Of a DNA stretch of 64,000 nt, positions 36,613 through 46,857 are shown one piece after another. Within the stretch, counting starts at the first letter, position 1, and each line of letters opens with the position of its first letter. The notes under the pieces were generated by a model that saw nothing but the letters and a program-made list of their open reading frames with translations, did not search any database and was not told where the DNA came from. Source of the stretch: Vibrio brasiliensis LMG 20546 (GTDB taxonomy: Bacteria > Pseudomonadota > Gammaproteobacteria > Enterobacterales > Vibrionaceae). The stretch lies in assembly GCF_000189255.1 (NCBI RefSeq), contig NZ_AEVS01000014.1:88383-152382 (forward strand). Reading direction: 5' to 3'. Position numbers and translations under genes: made by a program.

Positions 36613-37773
36613 ATGAAGAATATGCTGAAAAAGGCGCTGGCAACTGCAATGTTTGTTGGCGCGCTGGCGGGCTGTGCTAGTGAAGAAGATACTGTCATCA
36701 TGGCGCCTGTTCCTCAAGTGGACAGCGAGTTTACTCCGCAATCTCAGTGGAGCAACTCGGTAAGCGGTGGTGTTGGTCAGTACTACTCAAAACTGACACC
36801 AGAATATGCTTACGACAAAGTGTTTGTTGCTAGCCGTGATGGCGTAGTGAAGGCACTTGATCCTGAAAGTGGTAAAACTCTGTGGGAAACTGACGTAGAG
36901 GCTGATGTATCTGCACGCCTTTCTGGTGGTATTACCGCAGCGTATAGCCAGGTTTTCATCGGCAGTGAAAATGGTCGTGTTCTTGCGTTCAATGAAGAGA
37001 CTGGTGAGCTAAACTGGCAAGTTGATGTCGATGGTGAAGTACTTGCTGCACCGGCGACAGACAGCAACCTGGTTATTGTGCATACCAATAAAGGTATCTT
37101 GTTGGCACTGGATCAGGTTACTGGCGAAGCTAAGTGGACTATCAGCACTGAGGTTCCAAACTTAACTCTACGCGGTAACAGTGCACCTGTAACGGCTTCT
37201 GGCGGTGTGTTCTGGGGTACAGCAAATGGTCGTCTGGCAGCCGCTATTGTTGAACGTGGCCAATTGATTTGGCAGCAGCCAATCGGCATGCCTCAGGGGG
37301 CGACTGAAATTGATCGTCTGGTTGATGTTGATGCCTCGCCACTGATTTTAGGTAGCACTCTGTATATCGTTGGTTACAACGGTCAGCTAACCGCGATTGA
37401 TTTACGCTCTGGTAAAGCGGCGTGGAAGCGTAACTACTCTTCTTCGACTGATCTAGTCAGTGATGGTAGCCGTCTGTTCGTCGTTACTGAACAAGACCAC
37501 ATTGCAGCAGTTGATGCGCGCAGTGGTACTGAATTGTGGACTAACGATCAGTTAGAAAACCGTCTTGTAACGGCGCCAGTTATCATTGAGCAGTACCTTG
37601 TTGTCGGTGATAGCGAAGGATACCTGTACTGGATTGATCGCAGTAGCGGTGAGTTTGTTGCAATGCAGCAAGTTAATAGCAGTGGTTTTGCGGTTGCACC
37701 AATCGCAGTTCCTGGCGGCTACGTTGTGATGACTCGCAATGGCGATGTAAAGAAACTGACGATCAACGAGTAA
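36613..37773 (+). CDS. bamB: BamB, outer-membrane assembly lipoprotein
   Basis: BamB is the beta-propeller lipoprotein of the BAM complex that inserts outer-membrane proteins. The 386 residues start with a lipoprotein signal ending in the lipobox ALAGC (Cys at 22). Eight repeats of PQQ-propeller type follow, with blade text such as VKALDPESGKTLWE, VLAFNEETGELNWQ and LLALDQVTGEAKW. It begins 9 bases after yfgM. A terminator follows before der. Confidence 0.96.
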   Translation: MKNMLKKALATAMFVGALAGCASEEDTVIMAPVPQVDSEFTPQSQWSNSVSGGVGQYYSKLTPEYAYDKVFVASRDGVVKALDPESGKTLWETDVEADVSARLSGGITAAYSQVFIGSENGRVLAFNEETGELNWQVDVDGEVLAAPATDSNLVIVHTNKGILLALDQVTGEAKWTISTEVPNLTLRGNSAPVTASGGVFWGTANGRLAAAIVERGQLIWQQPIGMPQGATEIDRLVDVDASPLILGSTLYIVGYNGQLTAIDLRSGKAAWKRNYSSSTDLVSDGSRLFVVTEQDHIAAVDARSGTELWTNDQLENRLVTAPVIIEQYLVVGDSEGYLYWIDRSSGEFVAMQQVNSSGFAVAPIAVPGGYVVMTRNGDVKKLTINE

Positions 37774-37794
37774 TCGTGTGATATAATTCACATT

Positions 37795-37836
37795 CGGCTC
37801 CTAGCTGGTAACAGTTGGGAGCCGTTTGTTTGTTTT
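37795..37836 (+). terminator. terminator between bamB and der
   Basis: A 7-bp stem CGGCTCC / GGAGCCG with a long loop is followed by TTTGTTTGTTTT. Confidence 0.82.
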
Positions 37837-37941
37837 AGATACCCATAGTTTGATGTGGTTATAGGTAAAGCGCTCATAGAGTGAATTCTGTTGAGTCGTT
37901 ACCTATAACTACATAAAGAGAAGAATATTGTAGAGGTTATT

Positions 37942-39426
37942 ATGGTACCTGTTGTTGCTCTGGTAGGGCGTCCAAACGTTGGTAAATCAACGTTATTTAA
38001 CCGATTGACTCGTACTCGCGACGCATTGGTTGCGGATTTCCCTGGCTTAACTCGTGACCGTAAATATGGCCAGGCTAAGCTTGGTGAACACGAATTTATC
38101 GTAATTGACACTGGCGGTATCGACGGTACTGAAGAAGGTGTTGAAACTAAGATGGCACAACAGTCACTAGCGGCGATTGATGAAGCTGACGTTGTACTGT
38201 TTATGGTTGATGGCCGTGCTGGTCTGACGGCGGCTGATGAAGCTATTGCTTCACACCTGCGTAAAATCGAAAAGCCGTCAATGCTGGTGGTAAACAAGGT
38301 TGATGGTATCGATGCTGACGCTGCAAGTGCAGAGTTCTGGCAACTTGGTGTAGAAAACATGTACCAAATCGCCGCAGCTCACGGTCGCGGTGTAACTGCG
38401 CTTATCGATCTTGCTCTTAACCCATTTGCAGAAAAGCTAATGGAAGAGACCAGTGGTGAGATTGAAGACCTGACTGACTTCATCGATGAAGACGAGAAGT
38501 TGGATTACAGCGAAGAAGAAGCTGAAGAAGAGTTCAAGCGTCTTCAGGATCAGCCAATCAAGCTAGCGATCATTGGTCGTCCAAACGTAGGTAAATCAAC
38601 GCTAACAAACCGTATTTTAGGTGAAGAGCGTGTGGTTGTTTATGATATGCCGGGTACAACTCGTGACTCAATCTACATTCCTATGGAGCGTGATGGTCGC
38701 GAGTACGTTCTTATTGATACAGCAGGTGTTCGCCGTCGTACTCGTATCAACGAGACAGTCGAAAAGTTCTCAGTAGTAAAAACGCTTAAAGCGGTTGAAG
38801 ACGCTAACGTTGTTATGCTGGTTATCGATGCGCGTGAAAACATCTCCGATCAAGACCTAAGCTTGCTAGGCTTTGCATTGAATGCTGGTCGTTCAATTGT
38901 AATCGCTGTAAACAAGTGGGACGGCCTTGATATGGACGTTAAAGAGCAAGTTAAGAAAGAGCTTGATCGCCGTTTAGGTTTCGTTGACTTTGCCCGTATT
39001 CACTTTATCTCTGCACTTCACGGTACAGGTGTTGGTCACCTGTTCGAGTCAGTTCAGGAAGCTTACAAGTCAGCAACAACACGTGTTGGTACTTCTGTTC
39101 TGACACGCATAATGAAGATGGCAACAGATGATCACCAGCCACCACTTGTTCGTGGTCGTCGTGTGAAACTGAAATACGCTCACGCGGGTGGTTACAACCC
39201 ACCAATCGTTGTTATCCACGGTAACCAGGTTAACGAGCTACCAGATTCGTACAAACGTTACCTGATGAACTACTACCGTAAGTCTCTAGAGATTATGGGG
39301 ACACCAATACGTATCCAGTTCCAGAACAGCGATAACCCGTTTGAAGGTAAATCAAACAAGATGACTCTGTCTCAAGAGCGTAAACGTAAGCGCTTGATGA
39401 GCATGATGAAAAATCGCAAAAACTGA
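37942..39426 (+). CDS. der: Der (EngA), ribosome-assembly GTPase
   Basis: Der is an essential GTPase with two tandem G domains that helps mature the 50S subunit. The 494 residues have a first G1 motif GRPNVGKST at about residues 8-16 and a second copy at about 213, each with its own DxxG (DTGG, DTAG) and NKxD (NKVD, NKWD). An acidic linker sits between them (about 170-205) and a KH-like C-terminal domain binds RNA (about 385-480). The tail is strongly basic. Confidence 0.97.
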   Translation: MVPVVALVGRPNVGKSTLFNRLTRTRDALVADFPGLTRDRKYGQAKLGEHEFIVIDTGGIDGTEEGVETKMAQQSLAAIDEADVVLFMVDGRAGLTAADEAIASHLRKIEKPSMLVVNKVDGIDADAASAEFWQLGVENMYQIAAAHGRGVTALIDLALNPFAEKLMEETSGEIEDLTDFIDEDEKLDYSEEEAEEEFKRLQDQPIKLAIIGRPNVGKSTLTNRILGEERVVVYDMPGTTRDSIYIPMERDGREYVLIDTAGVRRRTRINETVEKFSVVKTLKAVEDANVVMLVIDARENISDQDLSLLGFALNAGRSIVIAVNKWDGLDMDVKEQVKKELDRRLGFVDFARIHFISALHGTGVGHLFESVQEAYKSATTRVGTSVLTRIMKMATDDHQPPLVRGRRVKLKYAHAGGYNPPIVVIHGNQVNELPDSYKRYLMNYYRKSLEIMGTPIRIQFQNSDNPFEGKSNKMTLSQERKRKRLMSMMKNRKN

Positions 39427-39464
39427 TCGCTGTTAGCAGTAAAGGTCAGAATATAGAGTTGATT

Positions 39465-39498
39465 AAAAAGCGCCGAATTCGTTTCTGGCGCTTTTTTT
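39465..39498 (+). terminator. Rho-independent terminator of der
   Basis: Arms AAAAAGCGCC and GGCGCTTTTTTT (39465-39474, 39487-39498) enclose a 12-base loop. Confidence 0.92.
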
Positions 39499-39511
39499 AT
39501 AGGAAAATACC

Positions 39512-40378
39512 ATGCAGATAACCCCAACCATCACGCAATTTTGTCACGGAATTTGGCAGTTAGACTCTCAAGTACAGTTGGTCCAGCTAGGTAGCCAATA
39601 TCTACATGTTGTCACTGAGACCACACCATTTCACCCGGTTAGCCATATTTGGCCAGATCATCCTGCTGATAAAGGCACGCTAAACCATTTTCAGGTGGTT
39701 GATTGTCAGGTTGGTGCGGTGGAGCTGGCGAGTGGCGAACTTTATGTTGGCGAGACGATTCCAGTCAAGCGCGATCAACCCGGCTGGGTTTTTGTTGTTG
39801 TTCACTGTCTACCAGCAGATTGTTGCGGCATAGAGCTAGGGCAGAGTGTCACACTAAGCGTTGATAAACAGTACCAGAGCGCCTTAAGTCGTGGCCACAG
39901 TGCAGGTCACCTATCTTATCTTGCGCTGAATAAAGTCCTGACAGAACAGGGATATTGGCGTAAAGATGCTGATCGTAAAGACCCTCATGGTCATTATGAT
40001 TTCAATAGCTATGCGCAGGTAACTAGCTTCGTCACTCCGGATAAGTGTCTGGATACTTACCGTTTGGGTAAAACACTACGTAAACGTGGTTTAAACAGTG
40101 CAGATATGCTGGCGCAGCTGAAGGAAATAGAACAACAGGTTAACCAGCAATTAGTGCAATGGATCGAATTAGGTTCAGAGGTTAAAGTCGAGTGTCATGG
40201 CGATGCATTGACGGATTCTCGCTACTGGCAATGTGACCTCAAACAGAGTGAAATAGCCGTAATTCCATGTGGTGGGAGCCATGTAGGGTCATTGACGGAA
40301 TATGCTGCGATAGAAGTGTGCTTAACACAATTAGATGAACAAAACATTGAAATGCACACCAATGTAAAACCCACATAG
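39512..40378 (+). CDS. AlaX-like alanyl-tRNA editing protein
   Basis: The 288-residue protein carries the second-additional-domain fold (tRNA_SAD) of alanyl- and threonyl-tRNA synthetases, used to hydrolyse mischarged tRNA. The zinc ligands are visible: HxxxH at His129 and His133 (RGHSAGHLSYL) and CxxxH at Cys253 and His257 (IPCGGSHVGS). An N-terminal beta domain (about 1-115) resembles the AlaX-L type, but the sequence is divergent. There is no synthetase catalytic domain, so it would act in trans on Ser- or Gly-tRNA-Ala, or on another substrate. It is a single-gene unit after the der terminator, with AGGAAA before the ATG. Confidence 0.82.
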   Translation: MQITPTITQFCHGIWQLDSQVQLVQLGSQYLHVVTETTPFHPVSHIWPDHPADKGTLNHFQVVDCQVGAVELASGELYVGETIPVKRDQPGWVFVVVHCLPADCCGIELGQSVTLSVDKQYQSALSRGHSAGHLSYLALNKVLTEQGYWRKDADRKDPHGHYDFNSYAQVTSFVTPDKCLDTYRLGKTLRKRGLNSADMLAQLKEIEQQVNQQLVQWIELGSEVKVECHGDALTDSRYWQCDLKQSEIAVIPCGGSHVGSLTEYAAIEVCLTQLDEQNIEMHTNVKPT

Positions 40379-40651
40379 CTCCAGATGATCTTTTTATTAA
40401 ATCCTGTAAAGGCTCTTTTTTAACTTGATTTTAGTTATTTATGTCGTCATAAATTGAAATGCAGCATATGTAACTTATGCTTTCGGTGTGTGGTTATATA
40501 AATATTCTTTTTAGGGTAGATCGCTGATCAAAATGGATTTAGCCGAAGATCTGTAGAAGATCCTCTAAGCGTGTGCCACCTCAGATAAATGGTTATATAG
40601 ATATGATATTCTCAGCATATAACTATATAAAAAATCAACAAGGCACGCGAC
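40379..40651 (+). other. AT-rich region upstream of the GGDEF gene, repeats only
   Basis: No gene is seen in these 273 bases. They hold small inverted repeats AGCATA-N7-TATGCT (near 40462-40480) and TTATATAG / CTATATAA (40593-40600, 40623-40630), a repeated GGTTATATA word, and a duplicated GAAGATC word near 40545-40560. The second inverted repeat ends 21 bases before the start codon and could be an operator or leader hairpin. Confidence 0.4.
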
Positions 40652-41656
40652 ATGAACATCTACAGCCTGCTCGATGCTCACCGGGCAGTGAATCGTTTGT
40701 TGCAGCAATTAGCATTGGGAATGGATAAACCCCGCTTAAATGAAGCTGTTATCGCTTTATCTGAGCAATTGTTTGGCCGAAGACTCGCGTCTATATTGCG
40801 ACACAACAATGGACATTTGTATCTGGAATACGCACCACATTTACCTGATTTTTATAATCAAGCTATCGAAGGGGTTGCTATTGGACCTAAGGTAGGATCA
40901 TGTGGTGCTGCCGCAGCAACGGGAAAACCAGTTGTTGCCTCCGATCTTAACCAGCATGAAAACTGGCAGCCGTATACTGAGTTGACCCAGCAGGCAAATC
41001 TGCATGCCTGTTGGTCGGTACCTATTCTTGCTTCGGATAATACCGTTCTCGGTACATTTGCGATTTATAACGATACTCCTTCAACACCGACCCCTGAGGA
41101 ATTAGAGATCCTCGAAATGGTCGCTTCGCTCTATGCCGTAGCACTGGAAAAGTATCAACTTGAAGAGCAGCTTCACTTTCACGCCAGTCGTGATCCGCTT
41201 ACTCACTGTTTCAATCGCAGAATGCTGCAACATGAAGTCGAAACGACTTTAATACGTGAGAATAAGCGTGATTCAATCATTGCCTGCTTTTTTGTCGACA
41301 TTGATAGTTTCAAGTACATCAATGACCGCTTTGGTCATGATATTGGAGATAATGTACTGATCGAGGTAGCTGAAGTTCTTAAACAACAGTTCGTATTCCG
41401 TTCAGTGTTAGGGCGATATGGCGGTGACGAATTTGTTGGCTTCTGCTGTTTTGACTCTATGGCAGAGCTGGAAGATTTCTCCGGCTGTCTTGAGCGCGCA
41501 TTTACTAACATGGCACATATTGACGGCTATCAGGTAAAAGTCAGTGTTGGGTACAGCTATAGCCAATCTCCAAACAATGATTCGATAGAAACAATGATCC
41601 GACGCGCTGACCAGTCAATGTATCAGGTTAAGCATGCTAAGCGCAGTGTATACTGA
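40652..41656 (+). CDS. GAF-GGDEF diguanylate cyclase without RxxD inhibition site
   Basis: This 334-residue cytoplasmic protein should make the second messenger cyclic di-GMP. A GAF sensor domain spans about residues 20-168 (with GPKVGSCGAAAATGKPVVASD and ACWSVPILASDN, the pattern of redox- or ligand-binding GAF domains). The GGDEF domain spans about 175-330, with DPLTHCFNRR, FFVDIDSFKYIND and an intact GGDEF at 257-261. The RxxD product-inhibition site, which would lie nine residues before GGDEF, is absent (VFRS in its place). There is no membrane segment. It stands alone between alaX-like and yfgJ-like genes. Confidence 0.92.
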   Translation: MNIYSLLDAHRAVNRLLQQLALGMDKPRLNEAVIALSEQLFGRRLASILRHNNGHLYLEYAPHLPDFYNQAIEGVAIGPKVGSCGAAAATGKPVVASDLNQHENWQPYTELTQQANLHACWSVPILASDNTVLGTFAIYNDTPSTPTPEELEILEMVASLYAVALEKYQLEEQLHFHASRDPLTHCFNRRMLQHEVETTLIRENKRDSIIACFFVDIDSFKYINDRFGHDIGDNVLIEVAEVLKQQFVFRSVLGRYGGDEFVGFCCFDSMAELEDFSGCLERAFTNMAHIDGYQVKVSVGYSYSQSPNNDSIETMIRRADQSMYQVKHAKRSVY

Positions 41657-41742
41657 TTCAGATCATTGCTGCCAGATGGCGTCAGGAAAGATACTTACCG
41701 GGTATTAGAAACTCGGAAATACCAATCAGGTTTGAGGTCGCT

Positions 41743-41964
41743 ATGAGTGAAAATCAATGTCCCAGTTGTAACAATGAGTTGGACTGGGAAGGGGAGTATG
41801 TCTGTAAGACTTGCCAGGTTAGCTACAAAAAAATTGGTTACTGTCCTGACTGCGAGGCTGAACTAGAAAAACTTCAGGCTTGTGGAGCGGCTAACTATTT
41901 TTGTAATAGCTGTAATGAACTCAAGTCAAAATCGCGAGTACGATTCGAATTCGCCGCTAATTAA
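41743..41964 (+). CDS. yfgJ: YfgJ-like zinc-ribbon protein
   Basis: The 73-residue protein has four CxxC-type pairs (CPSC, CKTC, CPDC, CNSC) plus an isolated Cys in [10 protein letters not shown], consistent with two zinc ribbons. It aligns well with E. coli YfgJ over the whole length, including the KACGAVDYFC-like segment and the closing SKxRVxFEF. Function is unknown. The position between der and xseA is the same as in E. coli. Its end overlaps the end of the convergent xseA by 8 bases. Confidence 0.85.
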   Translation: MSENQCPSCNNELDWEGEYVCKTCQVSYKKIGYCPDCEAELEKLQACGAANYFCNSCNELKSKSRVRFEFAAN

Positions 41965-43288
41965 CCGTGGAACGGACTTCTCCATCAGATAAACGGGTGA
42001 CCAGAGTGTCGCCTGTTTTTACATCTGAGCCACGAACAATAACCTTGCCCTGTTCCGTTTGAGTGATGGAGTAACCACGTTTTAGCGTTGCCAATGGGCT
42101 GACTGTATCGAGCTTCTCAGCGGCTAATGCCAGTTGATGGCGTGTGTTGAGTAGCTTCCTGTCCATCGCATCCAACAGCTTTTGTTCCAGTCTTTGTAAC
42201 GTGGCTTTCTGCTCAGCAAGGCGTCTTACTGGCGAATTAAGCGCAATTCGGTGCTGGAGACGTTCGACTTTCTGATGACGTACACCAATGTACTGCTGCA
42301 TTGAGCGGTGTAACCTTACTTCGAGTTCATCAAGTTGTTGGCTTTGACGCTGAAGCTGATAGTTAGGGTGTTGTCGCTCTAAGCGGTGTTCAAGTGAAGC
42401 GGCACAACGCTTTTGCTCACTGAGGTAGTAGCGCATTGCAGCAACCAGTTTGTGCTGACGGCTGATGAGTGCCTGATCTTTATGGCTGTTGTCACGGCTA
42501 ACGAGCTCTGCTGCCGCAGATGGAGTCGGTGCGCGCATATCGGCGACGAAGTCAGCAATGGTGACATCGACTTCATGACCAACCGCGCTGATAATCGGGA
42601 TCTGACTTGCAGCAATCGTACGGGCCAGAATTTCGTTATTGAAGCACCATAGATCTTCTAACGAACCACCACCTCGACCAACAATTAATACATCACACTC
42701 ATTTCTGCTGTTGGCACAACCAATCGCCTGAGCGATCTGGATTGCGGCCTCTTCACCTTGAACCATCGTTGGGTAAACAATGACTGGTAGGGAAGGATCA
42801 CGGCGTTTCAGTACGTCGAGAATATCAAATAGCGCTGCACCGGTTTTTGAGGTTATGACCCCCACGCGTTTCGGATGCTCTGGAAGAGGCTTTTTACTGG
42901 TTTGAGCAAACAAGCCCTCACCCGCCAGTTTCATTTTCAACTCTTCAAACTGCTGTTGCAGTCGACCATCGCCTTCAGGTTGCATGCTCTCAATGATCAG
43001 TTGGTAATCACCACGAGGTTCGTAAAGAGAGAGGCGCGCTTTGACCAGGACCTGATTACCGTTCTGCGGTTTAAAGGTGACACGGCGATTGTTACCACGG
43101 AACATGGCACATTTTACCTGAGCACGAGAGTCTTTAAGAGTGAGGTACCAGTGACCAGAAACAGGAGCAGAGAAGTTAGATATCTCGCCAACTAACCAAA
43201 CAATACCCATTTCATTTTCGAGCAAAAGGCGCACTTCTGCATTAAGACGAGAAACGGTGAATATGTTTTGATTGGTCAGAGAAGACAC
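41957..43288 (-). CDS. xseA: XseA, exodeoxyribonuclease VII large subunit
   Basis: XseA is the catalytic subunit of exonuclease VII, which degrades single-stranded DNA from both ends. I take the GTG at 43288, with GAG 9 bases upstream, giving 443 residues that align from [20 protein letters not shown] onward with E. coli XseA (456). The longer reading to 43342 has no ribosome site. An OB-fold lies at about 10-110, the catalytic region includes [32 protein letters not shown] and [17 protein letters not shown], and a coiled-coil C-terminus follows. It is divergent from guaB. Confidence 0.95.
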   Translation of the reverse strand: MSSLTNQNIFTVSRLNAEVRLLLENEMGIVWLVGEISNFSAPVSGHWYLTLKDSRAQVKCAMFRGNNRRVTFKPQNGNQVLVKARLSLYEPRGDYQLIIESMQPEGDGRLQQQFEELKMKLAGEGLFAQTSKKPLPEHPKRVGVITSKTGAALFDILDVLKRRDPSLPVIVYPTMVQGEEAAIQIAQAIGCANSRNECDVLIVGRGGGSLEDLWCFNNEILARTIAASQIPIISAVGHEVDVTIADFVADMRAPTPSAAAELVSRDNSHKDQALISRQHKLVAAMRYYLSEQKRCAASLEHRLERQHPNYQLQRQSQQLDELEVRLHRSMQQYIGVRHQKVERLQHRIALNSPVRRLAEQKATLQRLEQKLLDAMDRKLLNTRHQLALAAEKLDTVSPLATLKRGYSITQTEQGKVIVRGSDVKTGDTLVTRLSDGEVRSTVN

Positions 43289-43399
43289 AGCTAATCTCGT
43301 AGGCGTGAGTATGGAAATTAGCGGCAATATAATACATATCAAGGGGGTAATTGCAAATAAAAAATAGAAAAATGTGTAGCCAAGCGATTTCCTAAGCCG

Positions 43400-43405
43400 T
43401 ATAAT
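43400..43405 (+). promoter_or_regulatory. possible guaB promoter -10 element
   Basis: TATAAT lies 115 bases upstream of the guaB ATG, preceded by GCCG. No good -35 is visible at the right distance, so this is a weak call. Confidence 0.35.
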
Positions 43406-43520
43406 CCGTCCGCAATATCTAATCCAAATGCAGTAGATTTTCTTAAACTTGCTGCCCTCATTATGCGAAACGATGAGACCGGATTGTTCTTTTTACTCCT
43501 CTAATTGTGAGATATTGCAA

Positions 43521-44984
43521 ATGCTAAGAATTGCCAAAGAAGCGCTGACATTCGATGACGTACTACTTGTGCCAGCACACTCCACCGTTCTCCCAAACAC
43601 AGCTGATCTTCGCACTCAGCTGACGAAAAATATCACTCTAAATATTCCGATGATTTCTGCGTCGATGGATACCGTGACGGAAGCTCGTCTCGCTATCGCT
43701 CTTGCGCAGGAAGGTGGCATTGGCTTTATCCACAAGAACATGTCTATTGAGCAGCAAGCTCAGATGGTTCATCAGGTTAAAATTTACGAAGCAGGTGTTG
43801 TATCACACCCTGTAACAGTAAGCCCTGATGCAACAATCGCTGATGTTGTTGCACTAACAGAAAAGCATGGTTTTGCAGGTTTCCCAGTGGTAACAGATAC
43901 TAACGAGCTTGTTGGTATTATCACTGGCCGTGACGTTCGCTTTGTAACAGACCTTTCTAAGAAAGTAGATGTTGTAATGACGCCTAAAGAGCGCCTTGCA
44001 GCAGTTAAGGAAGGGGCTACTCGTGAAGAAGTTCAAGAGAAAATGCACAAAGCGCGCGTAGAGAAAGTACTGGTTGTGAACGACGAGTTCCAACTAACAG
44101 GTATGATTACCGCGAAAGATTTCCACAAAGCAGAGCGTAAGCCTAACGCATGTAAAGATGCGCAAGGTCGTCTACGTGTTGGTGCAGCAGTTGGTGCTGG
44201 CGCTGGCAACGAAGAGCGTGTTGCTGCACTTGTTGAAGCTGGTGTTGACGTACTACTGATTGACTCTTCACACGGTCACTCTGAAGGTGTTCTTAACCGT
44301 ATCCGCGAAACTCGCGCGGCTTACCCAGATCTAGATATCATTGGCGGTAACGTTGCTACTGGCGCAGGTGCTAAAGCACTTATCGACGCTGGTGTTAGTG
44401 CAGTTAAAGTAGGTATCGGCCCAGGTTCTATCTGTACAACTCGTATCGTAACGGGTGTTGGTGTTCCTCAGGTAACGGCAATCGCAGATGCTGCTGAAGT
44501 AGCAAACCAACACGGTATTCCAGTTATCGCTGACGGTGGTATCCGTTTCTCAGGTGATATCTGTAAAGCTATCGTAGCAGGTGCATCGTGTGTAATGGTT
44601 GGTTCAATGTTCGCGGGTACTGAAGAAGCACCTGGCGAAGTGATTCTATACAACGGTCGCTCATACAAAGCTTACCGTGGCATGGGCTCACTGGGCGCAA
44701 TGTCTCAGGGTTCTTCTGACCGCTACTTCCAGTCTGATAATGCTGCAGACAAGCTGGTACCAGAAGGTATCGAAGGTCGTATCGCATATAAAGGTCGCCT
44801 GAAAGAGATCGTTCACCAACAAATGGGTGGTCTACGTTCAAGTATGGGTCTGACAGGCTCTGCAACTATTGAAGATATGCGTACTAAAGCTGAATTCGTA
44901 CGTATCTCAGGTGCAGGCATGAAAGAGTCTCACGTACACGACGTTCAAATTACTAAGGAAGCACCAAACTACCGTCTAGGTTAA
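43521..44984 (+). CDS. guaB: GuaB, IMP dehydrogenase
   Basis: GuaB oxidises IMP to XMP with NAD, the first step toward GMP. I take the ATG at 43521, giving the standard start [18 protein letters not shown] and 487 residues; the frame can be read back to 43449 but that adds 24 unrelated residues. The catalytic Cys305 lies in [11 protein letters not shown]. Two CBS domains lie at about 95-200, and the flap motif is [16 protein letters not shown]. guaA follows after 125 bases that contain a PurR-like site and a hairpin. Confidence 0.97.
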   Translation: MLRIAKEALTFDDVLLVPAHSTVLPNTADLRTQLTKNITLNIPMISASMDTVTEARLAIALAQEGGIGFIHKNMSIEQQAQMVHQVKIYEAGVVSHPVTVSPDATIADVVALTEKHGFAGFPVVTDTNELVGIITGRDVRFVTDLSKKVDVVMTPKERLAAVKEGATREEVQEKMHKARVEKVLVVNDEFQLTGMITAKDFHKAERKPNACKDAQGRLRVGAAVGAGAGNEERVAALVEAGVDVLLIDSSHGHSEGVLNRIRETRAAYPDLDIIGGNVATGAGAKALIDAGVSAVKVGIGPGSICTTRIVTGVGVPQVTAIADAAEVANQHGIPVIADGGIRFSGDICKAIVAGASCVMVGSMFAGTEEAPGEVILYNGRSYKAYRGMGSLGAMSQGSSDRYFQSDNAADKLVPEGIEGRIAYKGRLKEIVHQQMGGLRSSMGLTGSATIEDMRTKAEFVRISGAGMKESHVHDVQITKEAPNYRLG

Positions 44985-45019
44985 TTTTTACTGTAGTAAA
45001 AATAAAACCTATACACTCA

Positions 45020-45035
45020 ACGGTAACGTTTGCTT
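45020..45035 (+). promoter_or_regulatory. PurR-like operator between guaB and guaA
   Basis: ACGGTAACGTTTGCTT matches the E. coli PUR-box consensus ANGCAANCGNTTNCNT at 10 of its 12 fixed positions. It lies 75 bases upstream of guaA rather than before guaB. Confidence 0.6.
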
Positions 45036-45054
45036 TTTCCTTGAAGCATTAATA

Positions 45055-45081
45055 GTAGGCGAGTACACTCGCCTACATTTT
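45055..45081 (+). terminator. hairpin between guaB and guaA, possible attenuator
   Basis: A perfect 9-bp stem GTAGGCGAG / CTCGCCTAC with a TACA loop is followed by ATTTTAA. It sits 29 bases before the guaA start. A second, AT-only hairpin lies at 44985-45002. Confidence 0.6.
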
Positions 45082-45109
45082 AATCACTTAGCTTATAAGA
45101 CTGCTCAAA

Positions 45110-46663
45110 ATGACTAAAAATATCCATGACCAACGTATTCTGATCCTGGACTTCGGTTCTCAGTACACTCAACTAGTTGCTCGCCGCGTTCGTGAAATCG
45201 GCGTTTACTGTGAACTATGGAGCTGGGATGTTGAAGAAGCGGATATTCGTGAATTCAATCCAGACGGTATCATCCTGTCTGGTGGCCCAGAAAGCGTAAC
45301 TGAGGAAAACTCACCACGTGCTCCTCAATACGTATTTGACTCAGGTGTTCCTGTTCTAGGTGTGTGTTACGGCATGCAAACTATGGCTGAACAGCTAGGT
45401 GGTAAAGTAGCAGGTTCTACTGAACGTGAATTCGGCTACGCACAGGTTAAAGTATCTGGCGAATCTGCAATCTTTAAAGATCTTGAAGCGACTCAAGATG
45501 TTTGGATGAGCCACGGTGACAAAGTAGTAGAAATCCCGGCAGACTTCGTCAAAGTTGGTGAAACTGACACTTGTCCTTACGCTGCAATGGCTAACGAAGA
45601 GAAGAAATACTACGGCGTTCAGTTCCACCCAGAAGTAACACACACTAAAGGTGGTCTACAGATGCTAGAGAACTTTGTTCTTGGCGTATGTGGTTGTGAA
45701 CGTCTATGGACTTCTGAGTCTATCATCGAAGACGCTGTTGCTCGTATTAAAGAGCAGGTAGGTGAGGACGAAGTTATCCTTGGTCTGTCTGGTGGTGTTG
45801 ATTCTTCAGTTGTCGCTATGCTGGTTCACCGTGCTATCGGCGACAAACTAACATGTGTATTCGTGGATAATGGTCTGCTTCGTCTTAACGAAGGTCAGCA
45901 AGTAATGGAAATGTTTGGCGACAAATTCGGCTTGAACATCATTAAAGTTGATGCTGAAGACCGTTTCCTGAAAGCTCTTGAAGGTAAATCTGATCCAGAA
46001 GATAAACGTAAGACTATCGGTCACGTATTCGTTGATGTATTTGACGAAGAGTCTAAGAAGCTGAAAAATGCTAAATGGCTTGCTCAGGGTACGATCTACC
46101 CAGACGTAATCGAATCTGCGGCTTCTAAGACTGGTAAAGCACACGTGATCAAGTCTCACCATAACGTTGGCGGCCTGCCAGACGATATGGAGATGGGCCT
46201 TGTTGAACCACTACGTGAGCTGTTTAAAGATGAAGTTCGTAAGATTGGTCTGGAACTTGGTCTGCCTTACAACATGCTTTACCGCCACCCATTCCCGGGT
46301 CCTGGTCTGGGTGTTCGTGTTCTTGGTGAAATCAAGAAAGAGTACTGTGACTTGCTACGCCGTGCTGACGCTATCTTTATTGAAGAGCTACACGCTGCAG
46401 ATCTTTACAACAAAGTTTCTCAGGCATTTACTGTATTCCTACCAGTTCGCTCTGTAGGTGTGATGGGCGATGGCCGTAAGTACGATTGGGTTGTGTCACT
46501 GCGTGCCGTTGAAACTATCGACTTTATGACTGCTCACTGGGCGCATCTGCCATATGACTTCTTGGGTAAGGTTTCTAACCGTATTATCAATGAAGTTGAC
46601 GGCATTTCTCGTGTTGTTTACGACATTTCAGGTAAACCGCCAGCGACAATCGAGTGGGAATAA
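45110..46663 (+). CDS. guaA: GuaA, GMP synthase (glutamine-hydrolysing)
   Basis: GuaA aminates XMP to GMP using glutamine and ATP. The 517 residues contain the N-terminal class I glutamine amidotransferase domain with catalytic Cys86 (GVCYGMQTM) and the His/Glu of FHPEVTHT. The ATP-pyrophosphatase domain has the PP-loop LSGGVDSSV at about residue 228, and the C-terminal dimerisation domain ends [10 protein letters not shown] very strong terminator follows. Confidence 0.97.
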   Translation: MTKNIHDQRILILDFGSQYTQLVARRVREIGVYCELWSWDVEEADIREFNPDGIILSGGPESVTEENSPRAPQYVFDSGVPVLGVCYGMQTMAEQLGGKVAGSTEREFGYAQVKVSGESAIFKDLEATQDVWMSHGDKVVEIPADFVKVGETDTCPYAAMANEEKKYYGVQFHPEVTHTKGGLQMLENFVLGVCGCERLWTSESIIEDAVARIKEQVGEDEVILGLSGGVDSSVVAMLVHRAIGDKLTCVFVDNGLLRLNEGQQVMEMFGDKFGLNIIKVDAEDRFLKALEGKSDPEDKRKTIGHVFVDVFDEESKKLKNAKWLAQGTIYPDVIESAASKTGKAHVIKSHHNVGGLPDDMEMGLVEPLRELFKDEVRKIGLELGLPYNMLYRHPFPGPGLGVRVLGEIKKEYCDLLRRADAIFIEELHAADLYNKVSQAFTVFLPVRSVGVMGDGRKYDWVVSLRAVETIDFMTAHWAHLPYDFLGKVSNRIINEVDGISRVVYDISGKPPATIEWE

Positions 46664-46681
46664 TCCGCGAATTTGAATAAC

Positions 46682-46711
46682 AAAAAACCAGCCTGCGGGC
46701 TGGTTTTTTTT
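46682..46711 (+). terminator. Rho-independent terminator of guaA
   Basis: Stem AACCAGCC / GGCTGGTT with a TGCG loop, preceded by a run of A and followed by eight T residues. Confidence 0.93.
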
Positions 46712-46857
46712 CGACTCATTTATCGCTTTCTGCGACTGATAAATAACATTATTACTTTGCTCTTCGTGATCACTCGCAACCTGACTTTGTCGCTATTCTA
46801 GTTATTCATTCCTCATCTATGCTGATACAACTTCACATACACAGGAGTTGTATAACA

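Noticed and set aside
43470-43490. Possible PurR box just before guaB (near ATGCGAAACGATGAG)
   Set aside because: Alignment to the PUR consensus requires an inserted base and leaves at least four mismatches; the site between guaB and guaA is far better.
43449-43520. 24-residue extension of GuaB
   Set aside because: The added residues do not resemble IMP dehydrogenase, which begins at [15 protein letters not shown].
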